Source: RGIG8597 sp050872545
GTDB taxonomy: Bacteria > Spirochaetota > GWE2-31-10
Length of the DNA: 17,720 nt
Assembly (NCBI GenBank): GCA_050872545.1
Contig: JBNMHA010000050.1
Span: forward strand, 1 to 17,720
Direction: 5' to 3'
Shown: positions 1 through 7,205 of the stretch, one piece after another
How the letters are laid out: the number at the start of each line of letters is the position of its first letter
How positions within the stretch are numbered: the first letter of the stretch is position 1
Notes under the pieces: generated by a model
Seen by the model: only the letters and a program-made list of their open reading frames with translations
Told to the model about the DNA's origin: nothing
Database searches by the model: none
Program-made: the position numbers and the translations under genes

Positions 1-105
1 AAGAGTCAGATTTAGGTTATCATTTGCTTCTTCCTGTTGATTGCAGCATGAAAATGTAAAGAGTATTAATGATAAAAAGATAAATTGAATAATATTTTTT
101 ATCAT
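1..105 (-). CDS. Propeller lipoprotein, third copy, 5' end only (partial)
   Basis: Only the first 35 codons are in the window, starting at ATG 105 and running off the left edge in frame. The peptide is a lipoprotein signal sequence (basic MIKN start, Leu/Ile/Phe-rich core, FSCC with Cys20 as the likely lipidated residue) followed by the start of the mature chain. These 35 residues are identical to those of the copy at 1430-2608 and differ from the adjacent copy at 168-1367 (NQQEE here, NQSEE there). A GGAG lies 10 nt upstream of the ATG. It is the third, most promoter-distal visible member of a tandem family. Whether the rest is intact, and which variable domain it carries, cannot be seen. 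Product class is inferred from its siblings. Confidence 0.85.
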   Translation of the reverse strand, partial: MIKNIIQFIFLSLILFTFSCCNQQEEANDNLNLTL

Positions 106-128
106 TTTAAAATTTCTCCTTTAAATAA

Positions 129-156
129 GCGGTGGCTGCGAGCAAACAACCACCGC
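129..156 (-). other. Intercistronic RNA hairpin between propeller copies
   Basis: On the transcribed (minus) strand, GCGGTGGTTG pairs with CAGCCACCGC, giving a 10-bp stem with one G-U wobble around an 8-nt loop. The wobble is a C-A mismatch if read on the plus strand, so the pairing favours a structure in the minus-strand transcript. It is followed by TTATTTAAAGGAG, so only a weak U-stretch precedes the next ribosome binding site. It may act as an mRNA stabiliser or processing site, or as a partial attenuator. A near-identical element lies at 1391-1418. Confidence 0.6.
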
Positions 157-167
157 AAAATAAAAGT

Positions 168-1367
168 TTACCTTGTATGCATATCCATTTTTATTGCGTA
201 AACATTTCTAATGCCTTCACAAATACCGCTGAAAATCATTAAATCGTTGTAGCGTTCGGTGATACCAACAGCAAGAGTTCCGGTTCTAATTTTTTCATCC
301 CTTCCTACGTATTTACCGTTTTTTGCATTTAGTACCATTACACAGCCCTGCATAGGCTGGTAAAGGTATCCGTTGTAAACTTGAGGTGAATAAAAAATAG
401 AACCATAAAAACTTGTGTCAACTTCTTCTCTCCATATAATTTTTCCATTTTTAGCATTAATACATACAAAATCATCATTACCGTGACCTACGACACCGGC
501 ATAAATACGGTCATTATCAATTACAAATCCGCTGGCTGCGACTAATCCTTTTTTATCAAGGTCTTTTAGTTCCCATTCAATTTCCATAGTTTCAGGATTA
601 ACACAAATAAAATACATTCCGTTCAGATATAGCTTACCTTTATAGAATTGTGTACAATTGTTGTCGCCGTATAGAAAATCAGCCGAAATCTCTAATTCCT
701 TTACATCGCTGCCGTCAGGATTCATAGATACTAATCGTGACGGTTGTGGTTCATCCTCATACGGATAAACCGACGAAACAAAATACAATCTTCCGTTGTA
801 CGGAACAATGTCTCCCATTATATCGGAAGTTACATTTTCACTTCCCCAAATTGGATATGCCTCCTTTTCATCGGAAGTAGAATATGCGTATACAAAATGT
901 CTATCTTTTCTACCCCAATAAAGAGTGTCATTATACAAACATAGGGAGTTCATTCTTGGAAGAATTTCTCGATACTTACCTAAGGTATTATTTGAAATTA
1001 GACTACCTGTTTCTTTATCTAGTTGTACCATAGTTATATTTGTCATATTAGGATTTATTCCTATGCTATAAATATAGTCATTGTTAAATGTGACATTAGT
1101 ATCTGAATTTAAGATTTCATTAGTTCTCCAAATAAGTTTTCCAGACTCTATATTAATGGAAGCTATGGTTTCACTTCCTCTTTCATTTACATAGATTCTA
1201 CCTCTTTCGAAATCCAAAGCCAATCTTTCATTTCCGTAATTTTCTGAATTAATATTCCAAGCAACAGTTAGGTTCAAGTTGTCATTTGCTTCTTCTGATT
1301 GATTACAGCATGAAAATGTAAAGAGTATTAATGATAAAAAGATAAATTGAATAATATTTTTTATCAT
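168..1367 (-). CDS. PQQ/WD-like beta-propeller lipoprotein (tandem copy, distal)
   Basis: A 399-residue exported protein with a signal peptide at residues 1-19 and a relaxed spirochaete-style lipobox (TFS before Cys20). The mature part has repeated beta-propeller blade motifs of the PQQ-binding/quinoprotein-like type: IESGKLIW, KETGSLI, NPETMEIEW, NAKNGKIIW and NAKNGKYVG, in the pattern hydrophobic strand, Asx-x-x-x-Gly-lys-hydrophobic-x-Trp. No cofactor or catalytic residues are recognisable, so it is more likely a binding or scaffold protein than an enzyme. Residues from about 157 to the end are almost identical to the copy at 1430-2608, whereas residues ~37-156 are unlike it. It is separated from that copy by a 62-bp spacer carrying a hairpin. 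Its GGAG ribosome site is 10 nt from the ATG. Predicted on the cell surface or periplasmic face; the function is unknown. Confidence 0.85.
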   Translation of the reverse strand: MIKNIIQFIFLSLILFTFSCCNQSEEANDNLNLTVAWNINSENYGNERLALDFERGRIYVNERGSETIASINIESGKLIWRTNEILNSDTNVTFNNDYIYSIGINPNMTNITMVQLDKETGSLISNNTLGKYREILPRMNSLCLYNDTLYWGRKDRHFVYAYSTSDEKEAYPIWGSENVTSDIMGDIVPYNGRLYFVSSVYPYEDEPQPSRLVSMNPDGSDVKELEISADFLYGDNNCTQFYKGKLYLNGMYFICVNPETMEIEWELKDLDKKGLVAASGFVIDNDRIYAGVVGHGNDDFVCINAKNGKIIWREEVDTSFYGSIFYSPQVYNGYLYQPMQGCVMVLNAKNGKYVGRDEKIRTGTLAVGITERYNDLMIFSGICEGIRNVYAIKMDMHTR

Positions 1368-1390
1368 TTTAAAATTTCTCCTTTAAATAA

Positions 1391-1418
1391 GCGGTGGCTG
1401 CAAGTAAACAACCACCGC
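1391..1418 (-). other. Intercistronic RNA hairpin, second copy
   Basis: Same 10-bp stem as the element at 129-156. The two surrounding 62-bp spacers (106-167 and 1368-1429) differ at only two bases, and both changes fall in the 8-nt loop (CGAGCAAA versus CAAGTAAA on the plus strand), leaving the stem unchanged. It lies between the stop codon of the first propeller gene and the ribosome binding site of the second. It may modulate expression along the tandem array, but with so few changes selection on the stem is not proven. Confidence 0.6.
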
Positions 1419-1429
1419 AAAATAAAAGT

Positions 1430-2608
1430 TTACCTTGTATGCATATCCATTTTTACTGCGTATAATTTCCCATGATTACCACTGAAAATCATTAAATCGT
1501 TGTAATGTGCAGTGATACCAATGGAAAGAGAACCAGTTCTAATTTTTTCATCCCTTCCTACGTATTTACCGTTTTTTGCATTTAGTACCATTACACAGCC
1601 CTGCATAGGTTGGTAAATGTATCCATTGCAAACTAGTGGGGAATAAAAAATAGAACCATAAAAACTTGTGTCAACTTCTTCTCTCCATATAATTTTTCCA
1701 TTTTTAACATTAATACATACAAAATCATCATTACCGTGACCTACGACACTGGCATAAATACGGTCATTATCAATTACAAATCCGCCAACTGCGACTAATC
1801 CTTTTTCATCAAGGTCTTTTAGTTCCCATTCAATTTCCATAGTTTCAGGATTAACACAAATAAAATACATTCCGTTCAGATATAACTTACCTTTATAGAA
1901 TTGTGTACAATTTGTGGCATCATACAGAAAATCAGCCGAAATCTCTAATTCCTTTACGTCACTGCCGTCAGGATTCATAGATACTAATCGTGCCGGTTGT
2001 GGTTCATCTTCATACGGAAAAACAGACGAAACAAAATACAATCTTCCGTTGTACGGAACAATGTCTCCCATTATATCTGAAGTTACATTTTCACTTCCCC
2101 AAATTGGATATGCATCTTTTTCATCGGAAGTAGAATATGCGTATACAAAATGACTGTCTCGTCCTCCCCAATAAAGTATACCGTTATATAATGTCCAGAC
2201 ACCTAACCTTGTTGACGGTGCGGATATTTCAGTTTGGCTTTTTATTTCACCTGTTTCTTTATCTATAACGGTAATTGCTTTATTTCTGTTTTTTGTATTC
2301 ATAGTATATACATTTGAATTATCAAAAACAGGTTGAGCACTATTGAATCCGGTTTCTTCAGTAGTCCATAGGATTTCTCCGGTATCTAAATTCAAAGCTT
2401 CTATCCTTTCCAGTTCATCTCCTTTACCTAAATTTTCAAAAAACAGAATTTTGTTTTCATAATCTACTACAGGGTTAAAAGCTCTTATATCTTTTTCCCA
2501 AGCAAGAGTCAGATTTAGGTTATCATTTGCTTCTTCCTGTTGATTGCAGCATGAAAATGTAAAGAGTATTAATGATAAAAAGATAAATTGAATAATATTT
2601 TTTATCAT
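1430..2608 (-). CDS. PQQ/WD-like beta-propeller lipoprotein (tandem copy, proximal)
   Basis: A 392-residue lipoprotein with the same signal peptide and Cys20 as its siblings. Blade motifs include LDTGEILW, KETGEI, NPETMEIEW, NVKNGKIIW and NAKNGKYVG, typical of PQQ-like/WD-type beta-propellers. The ATG overlaps the stop codon of the upstream hydrolase (ATGA at 2605-2608), so translation is probably coupled; its GGAG sits inside the last codons of the hydrolase. Residues ~38-152 differ from the next copy downstream, while the rest is nearly identical to it. As first in the array and the only copy in a tight overlap with the hydrolase, it is probably the ancestral gene from which the others were duplicated. 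Role unknown; the context suggests it works with, or restrains, the hydrolase. Confidence 0.85.
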   Translation of the reverse strand: MIKNIIQFIFLSLILFTFSCCNQQEEANDNLNLTLAWEKDIRAFNPVVDYENKILFFENLGKGDELERIEALNLDTGEILWTTEETGFNSAQPVFDNSNVYTMNTKNRNKAITVIDKETGEIKSQTEISAPSTRLGVWTLYNGILYWGGRDSHFVYAYSTSDEKDAYPIWGSENVTSDIMGDIVPYNGRLYFVSSVFPYEDEPQPARLVSMNPDGSDVKELEISADFLYDATNCTQFYKGKLYLNGMYFICVNPETMEIEWELKDLDEKGLVAVGGFVIDNDRIYASVVGHGNDDFVCINVKNGKIIWREEVDTSFYGSIFYSPLVCNGYIYQPMQGCVMVLNAKNGKYVGRDEKIRTGSLSIGITAHYNDLMIFSGNHGKLYAVKMDMHTR

Positions 2609-4047
2609 TTTAAAATTTCTCCGTTTCTACCGTAAACAGTCCATTTTTTTTCATTAAAACATTTCCATAGAATTCCATCTCTTTGAATACTTCCGTATTT
2701 CAATCTTTGACATTTTGATTCATCGGGAGAACTTTCATCATAACTTGCACTTCCACCTTTTCCCCATATTTCATTATGAGACGGTTCGTCAAAGTGGTTG
2801 GAAGAACATGTTGCTTTTCCGTCAGAGAACTCTCGCGCCATGTATGTTCCGCCCAGTCTATTCAGTGAATAGTGCTGAGATTCTTCGGTTATGAAGCAGT
2901 CGTTAGCTGTGCTGCCAAGTAATTTTCCGTATTCGCTTTTGTAATTTTCAACAAGTTTTCTGCCGTCGGAACATTTGATTGCTTTTCTTGTATATTCTAC
3001 ACCTTTGTAAATTAGGAAAATAGAAGCATAATATTTTGCTGATCTCACATGGAGAAGAACTTCAGCTGCTGTTAATGAGCCTTTAACTGCCTCCATTACC
3101 TTTTTTACGTTATTTTTAGCGTCACTGTCCAAAGCCGAAAGCGGATCATTTTCCTGACCTACAATCATTGCAATAGGAATTTTCTTATCTATTTTTGGGT
3201 AGTAATTGTAAGTAGGATCTACCCAAACCTGTTTTGTTTTATATATTTTTTTCCATTTCCAACCGGATATATAAGAATATTTCCAGCCGAAACAATTTCG
3301 TTTTGTTTTCCATATAGCTTCATGATATCCAAATCCGGTATCAATTTTTACCGTTCTGTAGTAGCCTGCTGTTTTTACAGAAGCTCTTGGATTGATGTAG
3401 TTATTCATGAAAGTGCTGTTTGGTGATATATCTTTCACAAAGCTGTCACCTAATATATCCAAGTCTATTATTGCGTCTAAAGGGCGTTTAAAAACGTTGT
3501 ACCCAACAACATTGCATAAAATGCTTTTAAGGTTGTTTTTACTTATTTGGTAGGCAGTATTTATATATCCCGGAGGCAATGGAATCCCCAGAATTAAATT
3601 GGCGGTAGTAGAGATAATCGAGTCAGATACATCTACCAGTGAATCTGCTGCACCTACAATCGTATTTATTTTACTTTCGATTTTTTTGTTTAAATTATCT
3701 TTTCCTTGTGCTAAAGCAGAAAAACCTTTAAGCGGTGCTCCCATTGTGATTACACCTTTTACTTCATCTTTTTTACCTTTTTGACTTAACAAACTTGCAT
3801 AAGCCATTGCTTTTAATCCGCCGGCACTATGTCCCATTAACACTTTTGGTTTTCCGTCAGAATAAAGCTTGTCCATATGTTGTATTTGAGTATTTAAAGA
3901 GGTTTTTTCTACTCTGTATTTTTTTCCACCGTATTTGTATTCGCTTCCTACTCCGGGAAAATGGTAGACATCGTCATAGTATTCATCAGCGAAGCAGAAT
4001 GTGCATGATGTAATTATTGTTATTAATAATATTAGTTTAAGTTTCAT
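2605..4047 (-). CDS. Exported alpha/beta-hydrolase (lipase/esterase-like)
   Basis: A 480-residue protein with an N-terminal signal sequence. Cleavage is possible after CFA (residue 20), or it may be a lipoprotein at Cys15 (ITSC). The nucleophile elbow GHSAGG places catalytic Ser74 after a beta-strand (KVLM). An HFPGVG segment at 29-34 is a candidate oxyanion region. A strand followed by GQENDP gives Asp301 as the likely acid, and HFDEPSHNEIW (418-428) supplies the His, probably His424. The layout is lipase/esterase-like; the substrate is unknown and could be lipid or another ester. Residues 250-285 are rich in Trp, Lys and Tyr and look like an insertion. The last ~35 residues (GILWKCFNEKKW) resemble a short C-terminal accessory motif. 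GGAG is 7 nt before the ATG. It starts 18 nt after the lipoprotein gene and overlaps the propeller gene by 4 nt, so it is an operon member. Confidence 0.8.
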   Translation of the reverse strand: MKLKLILLITIITSCTFCFADEYYDDVYHFPGVGSEYKYGGKKYRVEKTSLNTQIQHMDKLYSDGKPKVLMGHSAGGLKAMAYASLLSQKGKKDEVKGVITMGAPLKGFSALAQGKDNLNKKIESKINTIVGAADSLVDVSDSIISTTANLILGIPLPPGYINTAYQISKNNLKSILCNVVGYNVFKRPLDAIIDLDILGDSFVKDISPNSTFMNNYINPRASVKTAGYYRTVKIDTGFGYHEAIWKTKRNCFGWKYSYISGWKWKKIYKTKQVWVDPTYNYYPKIDKKIPIAMIVGQENDPLSALDSDAKNNVKKVMEAVKGSLTAAEVLLHVRSAKYYASIFLIYKGVEYTRKAIKCSDGRKLVENYKSEYGKLLGSTANDCFITEESQHYSLNRLGGTYMAREFSDGKATCSSNHFDEPSHNEIWGKGGSASYDESSPDESKCQRLKYGSIQRDGILWKCFNEKKWTVYGRNGEILK

Positions 4048-4065
4048 TTAGTACTCCATATTTTT

Positions 4066-5067
4066 TTATAAAGGAATTCGGAAATATTCATCTTCCAGTG
4101 CGTTAATTTTTATATCATCATAAGTTTTGATAATTACTTCTGTATAATCCGGATCCGATGGATCTCCTATTACTTGTTCAAATTCATAAACTTCACCGCC
4201 GTTTTTTACCATTTCAGCCAAATCTTCTTCCGTTACTTCAGGAATATCGTCTTCAGATTCTATAATAGGCAGCATATAATCACTTGTGTCGATCTCATAA
4301 GGAAAATCATTTTTAATTTCCAGTAATTCTCCTATTAATATAGGTTCACCGTCGACTTCCTTATAAAGATAGTTGTTTGATGTTGTTATAATCGTTCCAT
4401 TTTCATCTATTGTTTGAGATTCGCTGCCAAGCAGAACATCACTTTGAGTGTCAAAATAAAGTCTTGAATAAACGGCAGTTTCATTACTACCGTCTATTCT
4501 GGCTGAAATATCAGAAATCGGAATTGCTACGCACATAATGTTATTTTCAGAATCTTCTTGTAAATCATAAGAAAGTTGTCTGCATTTTGTTAAGTAAGAA
4601 TTTAGTGCAATACGTCCGAACATTGGACTGCCGAAATCTTCGAGATTTTGAGTTTCTTCATTTGCGAATGGAATTCTGGCTTCTACTTCTTTTGTTATTG
4701 TATCGAAAATAACAGTTTCTTTTCCGTCGCAGATAACGGTTCTGGCTTTTCCGTCTCCATAGTAAGAAGAATCAAAATCGATTCTTGTAAATATTGAATC
4801 TCCGCTTTTTTTCAATGAAAGGCGATATTCTGACGGAGCAGAAATATTTCCGACAATTCTTTGATTATATGAATATAGCTTTACATTTGCTTGATAGCTT
4901 TCAATCGAATCATTATTACTTTCTTTAAATTCAATTGATACATTATCTACTAATTCTTGCATCTGTTTTGCAGATACGGCTCCTTTGCCGGAATCTGTGG
5001 AAATTCCGGTACAACTCAACATAATACATGCAGATAAGATTACTGCAACTTTTTTCTTTTTTGTCAT
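4066..5067 (-). CDS. LolA-like outer-membrane lipoprotein, hypothetical
   Basis: A 333-residue lipoprotein when begun at ATG 5067. An in-frame ATG at 5079 would give 337 residues, but the best Shine-Dalgarno sequence (GGGAG, 5077-5073) overlaps that codon and lies 5 nt before ATG 5067. The signal peptide is short and Lys-rich (TKKKK), with two possible lipidated cysteines: LSAC (Cys14) and MLSC (Cys19). The mature chain is mostly predicted beta-strand, with the pattern of LolA/outer-membrane lipoprotein-sorting-like folds: an N-terminal helix with a SIESYQANVKL strand, then ICDGKETVIFD, then LYFDTQSDVLLGSES. The C-terminal ~70 residues are strongly acidic. Probably binds a hydrophobic ligand or lipid in the periplasm, inferred only from fold-like pattern. 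It is the first gene of the operon leading to the hydrolase and propeller lipoproteins. Confidence 0.7.
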   Translation of the reverse strand: MTKKKKVAVILSACIMLSCTGISTDSGKGAVSAKQMQELVDNVSIEFKESNNDSIESYQANVKLYSYNQRIVGNISAPSEYRLSLKKSGDSIFTRIDFDSSYYGDGKARTVICDGKETVIFDTITKEVEARIPFANEETQNLEDFGSPMFGRIALNSYLTKCRQLSYDLQEDSENNIMCVAIPISDISARIDGSNETAVYSRLYFDTQSDVLLGSESQTIDENGTIITTSNNYLYKEVDGEPILIGELLEIKNDFPYEIDTSDYMLPIIESEDDIPEVTEEDLAEMVKNGGEVYEFEQVIGDPSDPDYTEVIIKTYDDIKINALEDEYFRIPL

Positions 5068-5072
5068 TTTGA

Positions 5073-5077
5073 CTCCC
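5073..5077 (-). promoter_or_regulatory. Ribosome binding site that decides the start at 5067
   Basis: The minus strand reads ATGGGAGTCAAAATG. GGGAG lies 5 nt before the second ATG (5067) and overlaps the first ATG (5079), and no Shine-Dalgarno-like sequence precedes the first ATG. The shorter start is therefore preferred. Confidence 0.65.
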
Positions 5078-5115
5078 ATAAGTTAATATATTTTTTTACA
5101 TGTAAATGCCGTCTT

Positions 5116-5144
5116 GTAATATACATAATACAAAAAGTCAACAA
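5116..5144 (-). promoter_or_regulatory. Candidate sigma-70 promoter of the lipoprotein-hydrolase-propeller operon
   Basis: On the minus strand, TTGTTG (5144-5139) and TATTAC (5121-5116) are separated by 17 nt, about 40 nt upstream of the gene start. A better -35 word, TTGACT (5141-5136), overlaps but would give only 14 nt to the same -10. The 5080-5322 interval is extremely AT-rich, so promoter-like words are easy to find by chance. I see no other gene or clear terminator in that interval. Confidence 0.35.
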
Positions 5145-5322
5145 ATAAATAGAAAATATTATTGTATTTATTTACAAATATTATCTTTGATGAATATTCA
5201 GCTCTTTTTTAGATATTGAAATATGAAAACTTCAAAAATTTTACTGTTGTAAATGACAGATTTGCATAGAAACTTTTCCCGGTAATTAATAATAGATTAT
5301 AGACAAGCAGTTTTTTTGCAGA

Positions 5323-7155
5323 TTACATGCTTTGTTCTATTTGCTGCAAGTAAAACAGCCGCTCTTCTTCAATGCACGAAATAATGTCTTGCTTGTATTT
5401 TTCCCGGCTTATTGCCTCGTTTATGGCAATTATGATTCTGTCCGTAAGAATTCCGACTCCCAGTCCTACACCGGCACCGACTGCGGTTCCTATCGGTCCG
5501 GCAGCAGAACCGACGGCGGAAGCTGCGGCTGTCAGCGTTTTCTTTGAAACAGCAGCGTTTACGGTTTTTGCGGCAATTTTCGCGGAAAGTTTTTTCAGCA
5601 GATTTTGAGTTATTACTTTAGCTGCAATGCCGGAACCTAATCCTGCGCTTATCGAAATCCCGGCTTTTATATTTGCGCTTACAGCCGCTGTCGGTTCTTT
5701 AATTTTGTAAATTTTCTCCGGTTCCGTTTGAATGGCAATGTGGTAAAGCGAATTCGCATGAACGACGCAGTTATCCGAGAGTATAATTTTTTTTGCATTA
5801 TCAAATTTTTCATATAAACTGCCGTAAACTGATTCCAGTTTGTCGTTCAGGTCATAATCGAGGCTTAACTTTTCTTCAAGATGTTTCCCAATGAATTCCT
5901 GCATTTTTTCTTCAAGTTTGTTTGCGGCGATTCCGGCAATAAAAGCAAGCAGCTGCGAATATTCGTGCGAAAGGCTGTAGTACCAATCTAAGTAATTATC
6001 GGTTTTTGCGATTGTTTCATCGAAATATTGATTTACAAGATGTGCAAGTTCTTCTTTTGTCTCGGCGTAGAAATTCTGCTCTAACTTTTCCAGTTTGTTT
6101 AAAGTGCCGATTTTGTAAATCTTGTCGGAGATTTTTTCCGCAATAAAAACAGTTTTATCATCAGCATATTTAACTTTTTCCTCATTTGAGCAAACAATAT
6201 AAAACAATGCTGAAACGACAGAAAACGCCAGAATGAAAAATATAAAAAAGCTTACCGTAATTTGTACGTTAATTTGTTTTGCGGCAGATTCGCTTACGGG
6301 TGAAAAAATCGACTTCTTTCGTTCGTGGCTTAGGAAGAAAAACAAAACAAATCTTGTAAGTGAAAAAAATAATACGCCGCCTTGCAGAAAAAATATTACC
6401 AGAACAAGATGAAGCGGAATTGTCATCTGCTGCGATAAGTCGTTATTTAAAAAAGCATTTATTACCGTGTTAAAATTGTTTATTACCGAGCCGATCGCAA
6501 ATGCCGTGTGGTTGTTTTGGAAATTTTTGTAGTCACATAAAACCGGATTTGAGAAATCGGAAAATAACCATATTAATAAGGAAGAAACTATGATTCCGAT
6601 GAATACAACCGCACTGTTAATTATTAGCTGTGCTTTGAATTCGACATATCTTTTTTTGTAAATTTTATCAGTTGTCTTTAATATAAAAAAGCGTGCTGCC
6701 AAAACAAGCGGCAGCGTAATCATGTATGAAAAATATTCGGCTGCGGAAAAAATTGCCGTGAAAACAGGAATGACGAATGAAATGACGATTGCGCTGATAA
6801 TTTGTACCGCAAATGAAAGCGTTCGTTTTGAAGTAATTTTGTAAATGATTGTGTTCGGCGATAAATGTTTTAATGCAGCTTCTTTTCTGATTGTGGTTTG
6901 TGCGCAGCCGTACATTGCAATCGGCAGCGAAAAAATCAACACAGCTGCAAAGTACATCGGATACGAATCAAGTGACGCTGCAAATGCACAGATGTGGCAG
7001 ATTATAATTAAGACAATATATTCCGCAGTTCCTTTGGCTAAAGTTTTGATTTCCAATTTATCTTCCTTGCAGCCAGATTCTAACATAAAGAGGCAGAATC
7101 TAACTGTAATATTTGCGTCAAAATCGTTTTGGGGCAGCAGTGTAAAATTTGCCAT
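5323..7155 (-). CDS. Unrecognised polytopic membrane protein with Ala/Gly-zipper C-terminus
   Basis: A 610-residue protein I do not recognise as a named family. About seven hydrophobic segments lie near residues 42-61, 68-85, 112-137, 141-158, 176-199, 246-276 (possibly two) and 299-322. A mostly helical, charged domain follows (323-490), containing a conserved-looking DNYLDWYYSLSHEY segment at 386-399. Residues 490-580 are Ala/Gly-rich (GPIGTAVGAGVGLGVG), a glycine-zipper-like stretch able to pack in or against membrane. A short helical charged tail ends the protein. No signal-peptide cleavage site, ATPase motif or enzymatic signature is visible. No good Shine-Dalgarno precedes ATG 7155, so the start is less certain. 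It is transcribed alone, divergently from the synthase gene 50 bp away; no strong terminator is seen after it. The function could be transport, membrane remodelling or defence, but nothing decides. Confidence 0.75.
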   Translation of the reverse strand: MANFTLLPQNDFDANITVRFCLFMLESGCKEDKLEIKTLAKGTAEYIVLIIICHICAFAASLDSYPMYFAAVLIFSLPIAMYGCAQTTIRKEAALKHLSPNTIIYKITSKRTLSFAVQIISAIVISFVIPVFTAIFSAAEYFSYMITLPLVLAARFFILKTTDKIYKKRYVEFKAQLIINSAVVFIGIIVSSLLIWLFSDFSNPVLCDYKNFQNNHTAFAIGSVINNFNTVINAFLNNDLSQQMTIPLHLVLVIFFLQGGVLFFSLTRFVLFFFLSHERKKSIFSPVSESAAKQINVQITVSFFIFFILAFSVVSALFYIVCSNEEKVKYADDKTVFIAEKISDKIYKIGTLNKLEKLEQNFYAETKEELAHLVNQYFDETIAKTDNYLDWYYSLSHEYSQLLAFIAGIAANKLEEKMQEFIGKHLEEKLSLDYDLNDKLESVYGSLYEKFDNAKKIILSDNCVVHANSLYHIAIQTEPEKIYKIKEPTAAVSANIKAGISISAGLGSGIAAKVITQNLLKKLSAKIAAKTVNAAVSKKTLTAAASAVGSAAGPIGTAVGAGVGLGVGILTDRIIIAINEAISREKYKQDIISCIEEERLFYLQQIEQSM

Positions 7156-7177
7156 AGCTTAACAAATAAAGTAATAT
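7149..7177 (+). promoter_or_regulatory. Candidate promoter for the synthase-A2M-pbpC operon
   Basis: TTGCCA (7149-7154) and TAATAT (7172-7177) are separated by 17 nt, and would start transcription near 7184. The -35 overlaps the first codons of the divergent membrane-protein gene. GGAG (7194-7197) follows, 8 nt before ATG 7206. An 11-base dyad (CTATT-G-AATAG, 7183-7193) lies at the expected start point and could be an operator, though it is short. Confidence 0.4.
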
Positions 7178-7205
7178 TCTCTCTATTGAATAGTGGAGTG
7201 GAATT

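Larger units (their letters stand above)
106..2608 (-). repeat. Tandem gene duplication (units 106-1367 and 1368-2608)
   Basis: Two consecutive units of about 1.25 kb each contain a propeller lipoprotein gene. The third gene begins in the same way at position 105. Positions 1-119 match 2504-2622 exactly over 119 bases. Spacers 106-167 and 1368-1429 match except for two bases. Within the genes, similarity breaks sharply at 900-1257 (distal copy) against 2153-2496 (proximal copy) and resumes on both sides. The repeat is therefore mosaic rather than a simple duplication. Confidence 0.9.

Noticed and set aside
129..156. The intercistronic hairpin as a true rho-independent terminator
   Set aside because: Only TTATTTA follows on the transcribed strand, not a U-run, and a ribosome site for the next gene follows directly. 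It is kept as a hairpin of unknown role.
1..2622. Insertion sequence or integron explaining the tandem repeats
   Set aside because: No transposase, terminal inverted repeats or attC-like sites. The repeats are whole genes with their spacers.
7183..7193. CTATT-G-AATAG dyad as a defined operator
   Set aside because: It is only 5 bp per arm in AT-rich DNA and seen once, so it is too weak for a separate feature.
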